Below are positions 1-5,832 of a DNA stretch of 5,832 nucleotides, in pieces; the first letter of the stretch is position 1, and each line of letters starts with the position of its first letter. This stretch comes from Hyphomicrobiales bacterium (GTDB lineage Bacteria > Pseudomonadota > Alphaproteobacteria > Rhizobiales > Beijerinckiaceae): positions 1 to 5,832 of the forward strand of contig JAIXZF010000300.1 of the NCBI GenBank assembly GCA_027489835.1, read 5' to 3'. The notes under the pieces were generated by a model. It made no database searches and was not told where the DNA came from. It worked only from the letters and a program-made list of their open reading frames with translations. The translations under genes were made by a program, and so were the position numbers.

Positions 1-390
1 GACCTCGAGGAGTGGATCGACGAGAACATGTCGTTGTTCCGCCGGCTGGGCCGGCCCGAGGAGCAGGTCCACACCACCCGCATGGTGCCCAGGCGCATGG
101 CCGAGATCGTCGGCTCAGGATCGCTCTACTGGGTCATCAAGGGCCAGCTCAGCGCCCGCCAGCGCATCGTCGACATCAGGCCGTTCACGGACGGCGAGGG
201 CATCGGCCGCTGCCATCTCGTGCTGGAGCCGAAGGTCATCCCGGTTCAGCCCCGGCCCTGCCGCCCGTTCCAGGGCTGGCGCTACCTTGTCGATGCGGAG
301 GCCCCGCGCGATCTGGGGCAGGAAGGTAGCCAGCTGGCCGCCATGCCCGAGGCGCTGCGGCGGGAACTGGCCGATCTGGGCCTTCTCTAG
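1..390 (+). CDS. DUF1489 family protein, 3' part (5' end outside window)
   Basis: The frame is open from base 1 to the TAG at 388-390 and encodes 129 residues, so the true start lies left of the window; the Met codon at 28 is internal, because conserved family sequence already precedes it (LEEWID). The fragment matches my memory of the DUF1489 family: LEEWID at fragment residues 2-7, a His-Thr-Thr-Arg-Met stretch at 24-28, GSLYWVIKG at 40-48, R-Q-R-(I)-V-D-I-R at 53-60, and PRPCRPFQGWRYL at 84-96. About 15 to 20 N-terminal residues are probably missing. There is no signal peptide or membrane segment in the visible part, so it looks like a soluble cytoplasmic protein. The biochemical function of the family is not known to me. 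The final residues after the GWRYL block (about 105-129) are low in family signal. It converges on the MFS gene and their stop codons interlock. Confidence 0.88.
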   Translation, partial: DLEEWIDENMSLFRRLGRPEEQVHTTRMVPRRMAEIVGSGSLYWVIKGQLSARQRIVDIRPFTDGEGIGRCHLVLEPKVIPVQPRPCRPFQGWRYLVDAEAPRDLGQEGSQLAAMPEALRRELADLGLL

Positions 391-1559
391 CGCCCGCGGA
401 ACGCCCCGATCGCTGCGCCCGCCAGTACCACGAGGAAAAGCGCCGACAACGCGTAGGCGAAGCCGTGCGGGTTGGCGACGTCCATGGCCGCGCCGACGAT
501 GGGCGGGCCGGCCGTGAGCCCGACATTGTAGAGCGTGACGAAAGCCGCGTTCGCGCCCGCGAGTTCCGGCCCCTCGAAGCGCGCGGCGAGGTGCGCGAGG
601 CCGACCGTGTAGAGCCCGCCGACGATGCCGCCCCAGACGAACAGAAGCGCCTGGAACCAGCCTTGCGAGCCGGCGGTGGCCGGCAGCGCCGCGGCGCCGA
701 TGCACCCCAGGATCGCGATGCCGACGAGGAGCTTGCCCTTGTCGACCTTGTCGGCCACCAGTCCCAGAGGCATCTGCAGGAGCACGTTGCCCAGCGCCAC
801 GGTGGTGACGAGCATCGCCGCGCTTTCGGCGTCGAAGCCGATGCGCAGCCCGTAGATCGGCAGCAACGCGAAGCCGCCGGTTTCCACCGCGCCGAAGCCC
901 ATGGCCGCGAAGGTGGCGACGGGCAGCGCCAGGAGATAGGCGCCGAAGCTGCGGCGGGGCCCTTCGGCCAAGGGCGGAAGCAGGCCGCGCGCCAGCAGAA
1001 GCGGCACGGAAGCCGTCAGCAGCAATGCGGATCCGGCCAGATACGGCCCCCAGCCGCTGGTGCCGATCAGCGCCAGGATGGATGGCCCCGCCGCGAAGCC
1101 GAGCGCTAGCACGGTGGCGTAGATGCCCATCACGAGGCCACGCCTGTCCGCCGGCGCCAGCGTCGAGATCCAGTATTCGGAGAGCACGAACAGCGCCCCC
1201 AGCGCGATCGAGAATACGAAGCGGATGGGAAACCAGGCCCAAAAGTTGAAGACGAGCTTGAACATCAGCATCGTCACCACCACCGTCGCGATGGACAGCG
1301 CCAGCGTCCGGCCGATGCCGATCCGCGCCGCGACCTTCGGCACGAAGGGCAGGGCGATGATGCTGGCGATACCGGCGATGGCCGTGTTGAGGCCGATCCA
1401 GGCGCCCGAGACGCCCATGCGCTCCATCTCGAGGGACAAAAGCGGGATGGTCAGGCTGAGCCCGACCCCGACAAGCGCCGCGATCAGGATCGCGGCTGCG
1501 ATGCCGAGATTGCGCGCCTGGGGATCGATCGCGAGCGCTGGTTCGGCGGGATGGCTCAC
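387..1559 (-). CDS. MFS transporter, YcaD-like
   Basis: This is an inner-membrane major facilitator superfamily carrier of about 390 residues with roughly 12 hydrophobic helices, a typical family length. Numbering from GTG 1559, helices lie near 17-40, 52-72, 81-101, 104-129, 144-166, 172-191, 206-232, 244-265, 277-297, 301-323, 334-356 and 366-386. After helix 4 there is an E-Y-W (128-130) followed by R-R-G (139-141), the ExW...RG pattern of YcaD-type carriers. A clear motif A copy, GLVADKVDKGK, lies between helices 8 and 9 (266-276); the first-half copy between helices 2 and 3 is degenerate (around PKVAARIGIGR). The substrate cannot be read from the sequence. I chose the GTG at 1559 because it overlaps the Nudix stop as GTGA, exactly as the Nudix start overlaps the DUF983 stop. 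A GTG at 1577 (six residues longer) has the better Shine-Dalgarno sequence and is a real alternative. It is the last gene of the minus-strand unit. Confidence 0.9.
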   Translation of the reverse strand: MSHPAEPALAIDPQARNLGIAAAILIAALVGVGLSLTIPLLSLEMERMGVSGAWIGLNTAIAGIASIIALPFVPKVAARIGIGRTLALSIATVVVTMLMFKLVFNFWAWFPIRFVFSIALGALFVLSEYWISTLAPADRRGLVMGIYATVLALGFAAGPSILALIGTSGWGPYLAGSALLLTASVPLLLARGLLPPLAEGPRRSFGAYLLALPVATFAAMGFGAVETGGFALLPIYGLRIGFDAESAAMLVTTVALGNVLLQMPLGLVADKVDKGKLLVGIAILGCIGAAALPATAGSQGWFQALLFVWGGIVGGLYTVGLAHLAARFEGPELAGANAAFVTLYNVGLTAGPPIVGAAMDVANPHGFAYALSALFLVVLAGAAIGAFRGR

Positions 1560-2308
1560 AGCATGTCCCGCGACCACACGCCGTGCACCTCGCGGTAGAA
1601 GGGCACAGGGCGGAAGGGCGAGAATCCAGCCTCGATCCGCGCCGCAAGCTCGTCGAGCACGACCCGGGTCACGGCTGGCAGCTCGATCGCGGCTGTCTCC
1701 GCGATCGTGACCCAGACGAGTTGGTCGAGTTCGGCGTCAGGCCCGACGACGCCGTCGATCTGCCCGGCAAGGGCGGCATGGTCGATGGCGAAGAAGCGCG
1801 CGTCGAAGCGCTTGGGCCTGCGCGGCGGCGTGATGGCGCGGGCGATGAAGGTCACGGCCTCGAGGTCCGGATAGACTCCTTCGGCGGCGAACCGCGACCA
1901 GGCGCCTTCGGGTGCGCTCTCCGGAGCGCCGAACTCCTTGCTGCCGAACAGAAGGCCGGTTTCCTCGAAGGTTTCCCGGATCGAAGCCAGCGCCAGCGCG
2001 CGGGCGCGGCCCATGCTCGGCCGCTGCACGCGGGCCATCAGCCGTGCCTCGCAGCGCGGATCGAGCGCGCCGGTCACGGGCATGGAGCGGTCGCCGGGCT
2101 CGACGCCGCCGCCAGGAAACACGAACTTGCCGGGCATGAACTTGTGGTTGGCGTGGCGCCGGCCCATCAGCACCTTGGGCTCGGGGCCTGTGCGGTCGAT
2201 GATGATCAGCGTCGCCGCGTCCTTGGGCCGAACATTGGGCCAGCGCCGCTCGCGCGCGTCCGAGGCGAGGCGCCCCGCGAAGTCGTCAGCCCCGGGATTG
2301 TCGTTCAC
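1556..2308 (-). CDS. Nudix hydrolase with interrupted Nudix box (NUDT19/CoA-diphosphatase-like)
   Basis: This 250-residue soluble protein has a Nudix fold. Strand-rich sequence DAATLIIID (30-38) leads into FMPGKFVFPGGGVEPGD (57-73), and the catalytic half RETFEETG follows at 111-118. In a canonical Nudix box (GX5EX7REUXEEXGU) only seven residues separate the two halves; here about 37 do (74-110), so roughly 30 residues are inserted, and the first acidic position is Asp73 instead of Glu. The metal-binding E115-E116 and R111-E112 are intact. Known members with a comparable insertion are eukaryotic NUDT19/RP2-type enzymes, related to the CoA diphosphatases NUDT7 and NUDT8; the Arg/Ala-rich insertion and substrate here are unproven. 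The C-terminal half (145-250) has no domain I can name. The start is a GTG whose last bases form the DUF983 stop (GTGA, 2308-2305), with GAGGGA nine bases upstream. The product probably hydrolyses an X-linked nucleoside diphosphate or acyl-CoA-type compound; that is inference from family. Confidence 0.9.
   Translation of the reverse strand: MNDNPGADDFAGRLASDARERRWPNVRPKDAATLIIIDRTGPEPKVLMGRRHANHKFMPGKFVFPGGGVEPGDRSMPVTGALDPRCEARLMARVQRPSMGRARALALASIRETFEETGLLFGSKEFGAPESAPEGAWSRFAAEGVYPDLEAVTFIARAITPPRRPKRFDARFFAIDHAALAGQIDGVVGPDAELDQLVWVTIAETAAIELPAVTRVVLDELAARIEAGFSPFRPVPFYREVHGVWSRDML
1586..1591 (-). promoter_or_regulatory. Possible Shine-Dalgarno site bearing on the MFS start
   Basis: The minus strand reads GAGGTG, eight bases before the GTG at 1577. 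It argues for a start six codons upstream of the preferred GTG at 1559, which has only a weaker GGGA (1566-1569) six bases away. The GTGA overlap at 1559-1556 argues the other way; the two signals conflict and the start is unsettled. Confidence 0.4.
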
Positions 2309-2760
2309 GCAGTGCGGTCCCTCGCCCTGGCCTCGCGCTGGGATCGGCCGGGTGGCCCGTCATCGTCGCCACCGAAGCCGTGCATCCGGCGCGCCCACTG
2401 GTACCCCACCACGGCGCCCTTGATCGGCTGCATGAGCGCCAGCGAGAGCACGATCGTCAAGAGGGGCCACACCGTCATGTGCAGCCATACGGGCCATTCG
2501 GCATGCTGCTCCACCGTCACGATGCCCATCAGGATGACGTGAGCCACGATGGAGATGGTGATGTAGGGCGGGAAATCGTGCGCCTGCTCGTGGAAAAGCT
2601 CCTCGCCGCAGGCCTCGCACACGGCGTTGACCTTCAAATAGGCGCCGAACATCCGGCCTTTGCCGCAATGCGGGCAGGTGTTCGCGAAACCGCGCCGGAT
2701 GGCGGGCCAGGCCTCCCGCGGACCGACGGACATGCGGGACGTGGTGATGTCGTACGGCAT
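2305..2760 (-). CDS. DUF983 family zinc-ribbon membrane protein
   Basis: This 151-residue protein has the DUF983 architecture. A short N-terminal part ends in RRGFANTCPHCGKGRMF, giving the first Cys pair CPHC (29-32). The second pair CEAC follows at 48-51, together a likely four-cysteine zinc ribbon on the cytoplasmic side. After a conserved-looking HDFPPYI (61-67) come two hydrophobic segments, about 66-84 and 91-112, suggesting an inner-membrane hairpin. The tail after about residue 128 is hydrophilic, with GGDDD followed by Arg-rich sequence. Length agrees with the family, whose function is unknown to me. Translation starts at ATG 2760, two bases after the rnr stop, with a perfect AGGAGG eight bases upstream, so the start is well supported and coupling to rnr translation is likely. 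Its stop overlaps the Nudix start. Whether the protein binds zinc is inference from the cysteine spacing. Confidence 0.92.
   Translation of the reverse strand: MPYDITTSRMSVGPREAWPAIRRGFANTCPHCGKGRMFGAYLKVNAVCEACGEELFHEQAHDFPPYITISIVAHVILMGIVTVEQHAEWPVWLHMTVWPLLTIVLSLALMQPIKGAVVGYQWARRMHGFGGDDDGPPGRSQREARARDRTA
2318..2323 (-). promoter_or_regulatory. Probable Shine-Dalgarno site of the Nudix gene
   Basis: The minus strand reads GAGGGA, nine bases before the GTG at 2308 and inside the end of the DUF983 gene. It is a partial match to AGGAGG and supports the GTG start that overlaps the DUF983 stop. Confidence 0.5.
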
Positions 2761-2762
2761 GG

Positions 2763-5063
2763 TCAGCGCCTCCTGCCCGGACCTGAACGCCCCGCCCTGA
2801 ACTGGCCCTTGCCGGGCGAGCGGTCGGCACGCGATTTCGAGATGAACCCTGATGGCCGCGAACGCAAGGGCTTGCCGCTGCGGCCTTCGGACACGATCTC
2901 GAAACGCAGCGCGCCTGCAACTGGTTGCGCCTCGACGAGCTTCACGTTGACCGAATCGCCGAGGCGGAAGCTTTCGCCGGTCCGCATGCCGGTAAGCGAA
3001 TGGGTCGCCTCGTCGAAGGCATAGTAATCCGCGCCGATCGTGGAGGCCGGCACGAAGCCGTCGGCGCCCGTCTGGGCCAGCTTCACGAACAGCCCCGATT
3101 TGGTCACGCCGGCGATGCGCCCGGTGAAGGTCGCGCCCACCTGATCGGCCAGGAAATAGGCGACGAGCCTGTCGATGGTCTCGCGCTCGGCCGCCATCGC
3201 CCGGCGCTCGGAGGCGGAGATCTGCTCGCCGATCTTGACCAGCTCTTTGCGCGAGATGTCGGGCGGCAGGCCGTCCGACCCGAGCTTCAGGTGGGTGATC
3301 AGGGCCCGATGCACGATCAGGTCGGCATAGCGGCGGATCGGCGAGGTGAAATGCGCGTATTTGCGCAGGTTCAGGCCGAAATGACCGAGGTTTTCGGGCG
3401 AGTAGAGCGCCTGCGCCTGCGAGCGCAGGACGACCTCGTTGATGAAGGGCTCGTGCTCCGTGCCCTTCACGCTGGCGAGGATGCGGTTGAACAGCGCGGG
3501 CTGCAGCGCCCCCGCCTTGGGCAGCTTCTGGCCGATCGAGGCCAGCACCTCCGACAGCCCGCGCATCTTCTCGATGCTCGGCTCGTCATGCACCCGGTAC
3601 ATCAGCCCCGACAGCGCCCGGTCGAGGCTTTCCGCCGCGCAGACATTGGCGAGGATCATGCATTCCTCGATCAGCCGGTGCGCATCCAGCCGCTCGGGAA
3701 TGTCGACGCGGATCACGCGACCCTCGCGGTCGAGCGCGAGCTTGCGCTCTGGCAGGTCGAGCTCCAGCGGCTGCCGCTCGCCCCGCGCGTTGACCAACGC
3801 GCCATAGGCGGCCCAGAGCGGCTTCAGCACGGGCTCGAGCAGCGGCCCCGTCACGGCATCGGGCGCGCCGTCGATGGCCGCCTGGGCCTGCTGGTAGGAG
3901 AGCTTGGCAGCCGACCGCATCATGATGCGGTGAAAGGAGTGCCTCAGCTTTCGCCCGTCCCCGGCGATGGTGATCCTGACCGCAAGCGCCGGCCTGTCCT
4001 TGTGCGGCACCAGCGAACACAGATCGTTGGAGATCCGCTCGGGCAGCATCGGCACCACGCGGTCCGGGAAATACACCGAGTTGCCGCGCTCCAACGCCTC
4101 GCGGTCCAGCGCGCTGCCGGCCCGCACATAGGCTCCCACATCGGCGATGGCCACGGTCAGCACGAAGCCGCCCTGATTGTTCGGGTCCTCGTCGGGCACG
4201 GCGTGCACCGCGTCGTCATGGTCCTTGGCGTCGGCCGGGTCGATGGTCAGCAGGGCGAGCGCGCGCCAGTCCTCGCGCCCCTTCAGAGTGGCAGCCCGGA
4301 CAGCCTCCGCCTCGGCCAGCGCTCCGGCGCTGAACTCGTGCGGTATGCCATGGGCATGGATGGCGATGAGGCTCACGGCCTTCTCGGTCTTCACCGAGCC
4401 CAGCCGCTCCTTGACCCTTCCGCGCGGCAGCCCGAAGCCGGCGCGGCCCGAGCCGGCGCGGTGCAGGGCCACGGTGACGAGGTCGCCATCCTCTGCGCCG
4501 TTCTCGTCGCCGCTCTGGATCAGCAACTCCTTGCCGAGAGCCTTCTTGTCCACCGGCTCCACGCGTCCCCCGCCCTGCGGATAGGCTCGATAGACGCCGA
4601 TGACGGCCGGGCGCTGCTTGGCGATGATCTTGATGGCGCGCGCCTCGTAACCTTCGCCCCGCGCATGGAGCTTCGCGAGCACGCGATCCCCGACGCCCGG
4701 CACGGGCGAGCCCGGCATCGGCTTGCGCGGCATCGAGACATGGATCGCGGGCGGCGCCCCGCTGGCCTCGTCCCAGTCGGCCGGCGCCGCCACCAACTCG
4801 CCGTCGCGGTCGCGCCCGGTGATGTCGAGCAGCAGGACGGGCGGCAGGCCGTCGCCGCGGCCGCGGCGGGGCTTGCCGCCGGCTGCGCTCTCGGCCTCGA
4901 TCTCGCGCAGCATCTGCTTGAGGCGGATGCGCCCGCCCTGCGGCAGCGAGAAGGCGCGCGCGATTTCGCGCTTGCCAACCTCGCGGCCGGCTTCGCGTTC
5001 ATCAGCGATGAAGCGGAGGATGTCGTCCTTGCTGGGGAAGCTATCGCTGGCCACGCATCTCAT
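2763..5063 (-). CDS. rnr: Ribonuclease R (3'-5' exoribonuclease, RNB family)
   Basis: This 766-residue protein is a processive hydrolytic 3'-5' exoribonuclease that degrades structured RNA, including rRNA and mRNA decay intermediates, in the cytoplasm. Domains in order: a winged-helix-like N-terminus (about 9-60, with VGKREIARAF); cold-shock OB domains (about 75-235); the RNB catalytic domain (about 265-590); an S1 RNA-binding domain (about 643-725); and a basic tail (728-766). The active-site aspartates are D275, D281, D283 and D284 in IDPADAKDHDDAV, with the same spacing as D272, D278, D280 and D281 of E. coli RNase R. SVYFPDRVVPMLPERIS (329-345) and HFTSPIRRYADLIVHR (571-586) are further RNB signatures. 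Nothing looks truncated or frameshifted. The ATG at 5063 gives an N-terminus of family-like length (PSKDDILRFI at 10-19) but has a poor Shine-Dalgarno sequence; a GTG at 5054 is an alternative. It is the first gene of a packed unit running into DUF983. Confidence 0.97.
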   Translation of the reverse strand: MRCVASDSFPSKDDILRFIADEREAGREVGKREIARAFSLPQGGRIRLKQMLREIEAESAAGGKPRRGRGDGLPPVLLLDITGRDRDGELVAAPADWDEASGAPPAIHVSMPRKPMPGSPVPGVGDRVLAKLHARGEGYEARAIKIIAKQRPAVIGVYRAYPQGGGRVEPVDKKALGKELLIQSGDENGAEDGDLVTVALHRAGSGRAGFGLPRGRVKERLGSVKTEKAVSLIAIHAHGIPHEFSAGALAEAEAVRAATLKGREDWRALALLTIDPADAKDHDDAVHAVPDEDPNNQGGFVLTVAIADVGAYVRAGSALDREALERGNSVYFPDRVVPMLPERISNDLCSLVPHKDRPALAVRITIAGDGRKLRHSFHRIMMRSAAKLSYQQAQAAIDGAPDAVTGPLLEPVLKPLWAAYGALVNARGERQPLELDLPERKLALDREGRVIRVDIPERLDAHRLIEECMILANVCAAESLDRALSGLMYRVHDEPSIEKMRGLSEVLASIGQKLPKAGALQPALFNRILASVKGTEHEPFINEVVLRSQAQALYSPENLGHFGLNLRKYAHFTSPIRRYADLIVHRALITHLKLGSDGLPPDISRKELVKIGEQISASERRAMAAERETIDRLVAYFLADQVGATFTGRIAGVTKSGLFVKLAQTGADGFVPASTIGADYYAFDEATHSLTGMRTGESFRLGDSVNVKLVEAQPVAGALRFEIVSEGRSGKPLRSRPSGFISKSRADRSPGKGQFRAGRSGPGRRR
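2769..2774 (-). promoter_or_regulatory. Shine-Dalgarno site of the DUF983 gene
   Basis: The minus strand reads AGGAGG, a perfect anti-16S match, eight bases before the ATG at 2760. It lies inside rnr, where the same bases are the two Arg codons AGG AGG (R764-R765) just before the final CGC and TGA. It strongly supports the DUF983 start and suggests that ribosomes finishing rnr can reinitiate on it. Confidence 0.85.
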
Positions 5064-5089
5064 GTGGCATTTCGATCGCGGCAGGGGAA

Positions 5090-5111
5090 GGGCGGCCGCC
5101 CTCGGCCGCTC
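5090..5111 (-). repeat. GC-rich inverted repeat over the hydroxylase stop codon
   Basis: GCGGCC at 5092-5097 can pair with GGCCGC at 5104-5109 around a six-base loop; adding a G-T wobble and one more G-C pair extends the stem to eight pairs (5090-5097 with 5104-5111). It covers two bases of the TGA stop (5112-5110) and most of the 46-base gap before rnr. On the transcribed strand only two T bases follow the stem before a C run, so it is not a canonical intrinsic terminator. It could slow polymerase, protect an mRNA end or be chance in GC-rich DNA. Confidence 0.4.
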
Positions 5112-5832
5112 AGCCTTTGCGGAATGGCTGGGTCAGCAGTCGGTCGACGCGCTGCTCGGCGCGGTCGCGGAAACTGTCGAGACCGATCGTCATGCCCTCG
5201 TAGCCTGCGCCCGGCCGATGCGAGTAGGTGCGGAAGATGCGGTCCCAGATGGCGAGGTTGAAGCCGAAATTGCTGTCCGTCTCGCGCCGTTCGGTCGAGT
5301 GGTGGATGACGTGCATCTCCGGCGTCACCACCAGCCAGCGCAGCCACCGCTCCACCCGCTCCGGCAGCCGCACATTCGAGTGGTTGTACATCGCCATCCC
5401 GTTGAGCACGATCTCGAACGCGACCACGGCCAGCGGCGGTACGCCGAGCAGCACGATCAGCGCCGCCTTGGTGAGCAGCGAGGCCACGATCTCGAGCGGG
5501 TGGAAGCGGAAGCCCGAGGTCACGTCGAGTTCGGTGTCGGCGTGGTGCATCCGGTGCAGGCGCCACAGAAGCGGCACCTTGTGGAAGGCGACATGCTGGC
5601 CATAGACCAGCAGGTCCAGCGCCACGAAGCCAAGGATCGCGGCGGCGAGCCATGGCAGGCCGACGAGCGGCAGGAGGCCGATGCCCTGTCCCTCCGCCCA
5701 CAAGGCGACGCCGACCGCCGAGGCCGGGAACACCAGCCTCGCCACCACGATGTCCACGGCGAAGATGCCGAGATTGGCCGGCCAGCGGACGGCGCGCCCC
5801 TGCTTCGCGTCGCGCCACGGGTCGAGGAACTC
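5110..5832 (-). CDS. Fatty acid hydroxylase / sterol desaturase family membrane protein, 5' end outside window
   Basis: The minus-strand frame stays open to the window edge, so this is the C-terminal 240 residues of a longer protein; the GTG at 5757 is not the start, since upstream codons read EFLDPWRDAKQGR and then WPANLG, which looks like family sequence. Numbering from the edge, the di-iron histidine clusters are HVAFH (80-84), HRMHH (93-97), H111 in GFRFHP, H151 in YNHSN and HVIHH (174-178), followed by NFGFNLAIWDRIFRTY (188-203), the usual end of this superfamily. Hydrophobic membrane segments lie around 26-45, 55-77, 114-130 and 132-146. The family uses a non-haem di-iron centre in the membrane to hydroxylate or desaturate lipid chains or sterol-like substrates; the substrate cannot be told here. 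The TGA stop lies 46 bases before the rnr start, so cotranscription with rnr is possible but not shown. Confidence 0.93.
   Translation of the reverse strand, partial: EFLDPWRDAKQGRAVRWPANLGIFAVDIVVARLVFPASAVGVALWAEGQGIGLLPLVGLPWLAAAILGFVALDLLVYGQHVAFHKVPLLWRLHRMHHADTELDVTSGFRFHPLEIVASLLTKAALIVLLGVPPLAVVAFEIVLNGMAMYNHSNVRLPERVERWLRWLVVTPEMHVIHHSTERRETDSNFGFNLAIWDRIFRTYSHRPGAGYEGMTIGLDSFRDRAEQRVDRLLTQPFRKG

Noticed and set aside
28..390. A complete 120-residue DUF1489 protein starting at ATG 28
   Set aside because: Conserved-looking residues LEEWID are encoded before this Met and the frame is open to base 1; the gene is truncated by the window.
115..1647. A 510-codon minus-strand open frame across the MFS gene and the DUF1489 gene
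   Set aside because: It is out of frame with the MFS gene on the same strand and its product is Arg/Ala/Gly-rich without any motif; the MFS frame has 12 helices and motif A.
1583..2542. A 319-codon plus-strand open frame opposite the Nudix and DUF983 genes
   Set aside because: It has no recognisable domain and spans two genes with clear family motifs on the minus strand; a GC-bias shadow.
5090..5101. The perfect 12-base palindrome GGGCGGCCGCCC (contains a NotI site) as a possible operator
   Set aside because: Such GC palindromes are expected by chance in this composition and no known regulator site matches; only the wider inverted repeat is kept, at low confidence.
2925..5261. A 778-codon open frame on the plus strand, antisense to almost all of rnr
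   Set aside because: It mirrors the rnr codon frame in GC-rich DNA, where antisense stop codons are rare. Its product is a low-complexity mix rich in Arg, Ala, Gly, His and Asp with no domain I recognise, while the opposite strand encodes an intact RNase R with all catalytic residues.
5110..5757. A complete 215-residue hydroxylase starting at GTG 5757
   Set aside because: The frame stays open to the window edge and the upstream codons encode plausible family sequence (WPANLG), so 5757 is only the first internal start codon.

Overview
This is a gene-dense piece of a GC-rich bacterial chromosome. It most resembles core genome of an alphaproteobacterium, probably of the Hyphomicrobiales (rhizobia and relatives). 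That guess rests on the strong G/C preference at third codon positions, on a DUF1489 protein (a family I know mainly from Alphaproteobacteria), and on the gene order RNase R - DUF983 - Nudix, which I recall from that group. I see no mobile element, phage gene, CRISPR array, tRNA, rRNA or long repeat.

Layout: the left edge holds the 3' part of a plus-strand DUF1489 gene (1-390). Everything else is on the minus strand. In the direction of transcription (right to left) the order is: a membrane fatty acid hydroxylase / sterol desaturase family gene whose 5' end is cut off by the right edge (5832-5110); the 3'-5' exoribonuclease RNase R gene rnr (5063-2763); a small zinc-ribbon membrane protein of the DUF983 family (2760-2305); a Nudix hydrolase with a long insertion in its Nudix box (2308-1556); and a 12-helix MFS transporter of the YcaD type (1559-387).

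The four genes from rnr to the MFS transporter are packed as one translationally coupled unit. There are 2 bases between rnr and DUF983, with a perfect AGGAGG ribosome binding site formed by two arginine codons at the end of rnr. GTGA overlaps of 4 bases then join DUF983 to Nudix and Nudix to MFS. The hydroxylase gene is 46 bases upstream of rnr and may or may not be cotranscribed; a GC hairpin sits over its stop codon. At the other end, the MFS gene and the convergent DUF1489 gene share the palindrome CTAG as interlocked TAG stop codons, leaving no intergenic DNA there.

The genes do not form an obvious single pathway. RNase R degrades structured RNA to nucleoside monophosphates and short oligomers, and the Nudix enzyme hydrolyses a nucleotide-type diphosphate or CoA-like compound, so a loose RNA or nucleotide housekeeping link is conceivable. 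DUF983, the MFS protein and DUF1489 have no established role here. I found no convincing new biological system. The points worth a second look are the expanded Nudix box, the gene-coupling architecture and the conserved but unexplained company of rnr. The only non-coding stretch is the 46 bases between the hydroxylase and rnr, plus 2 bases after rnr.
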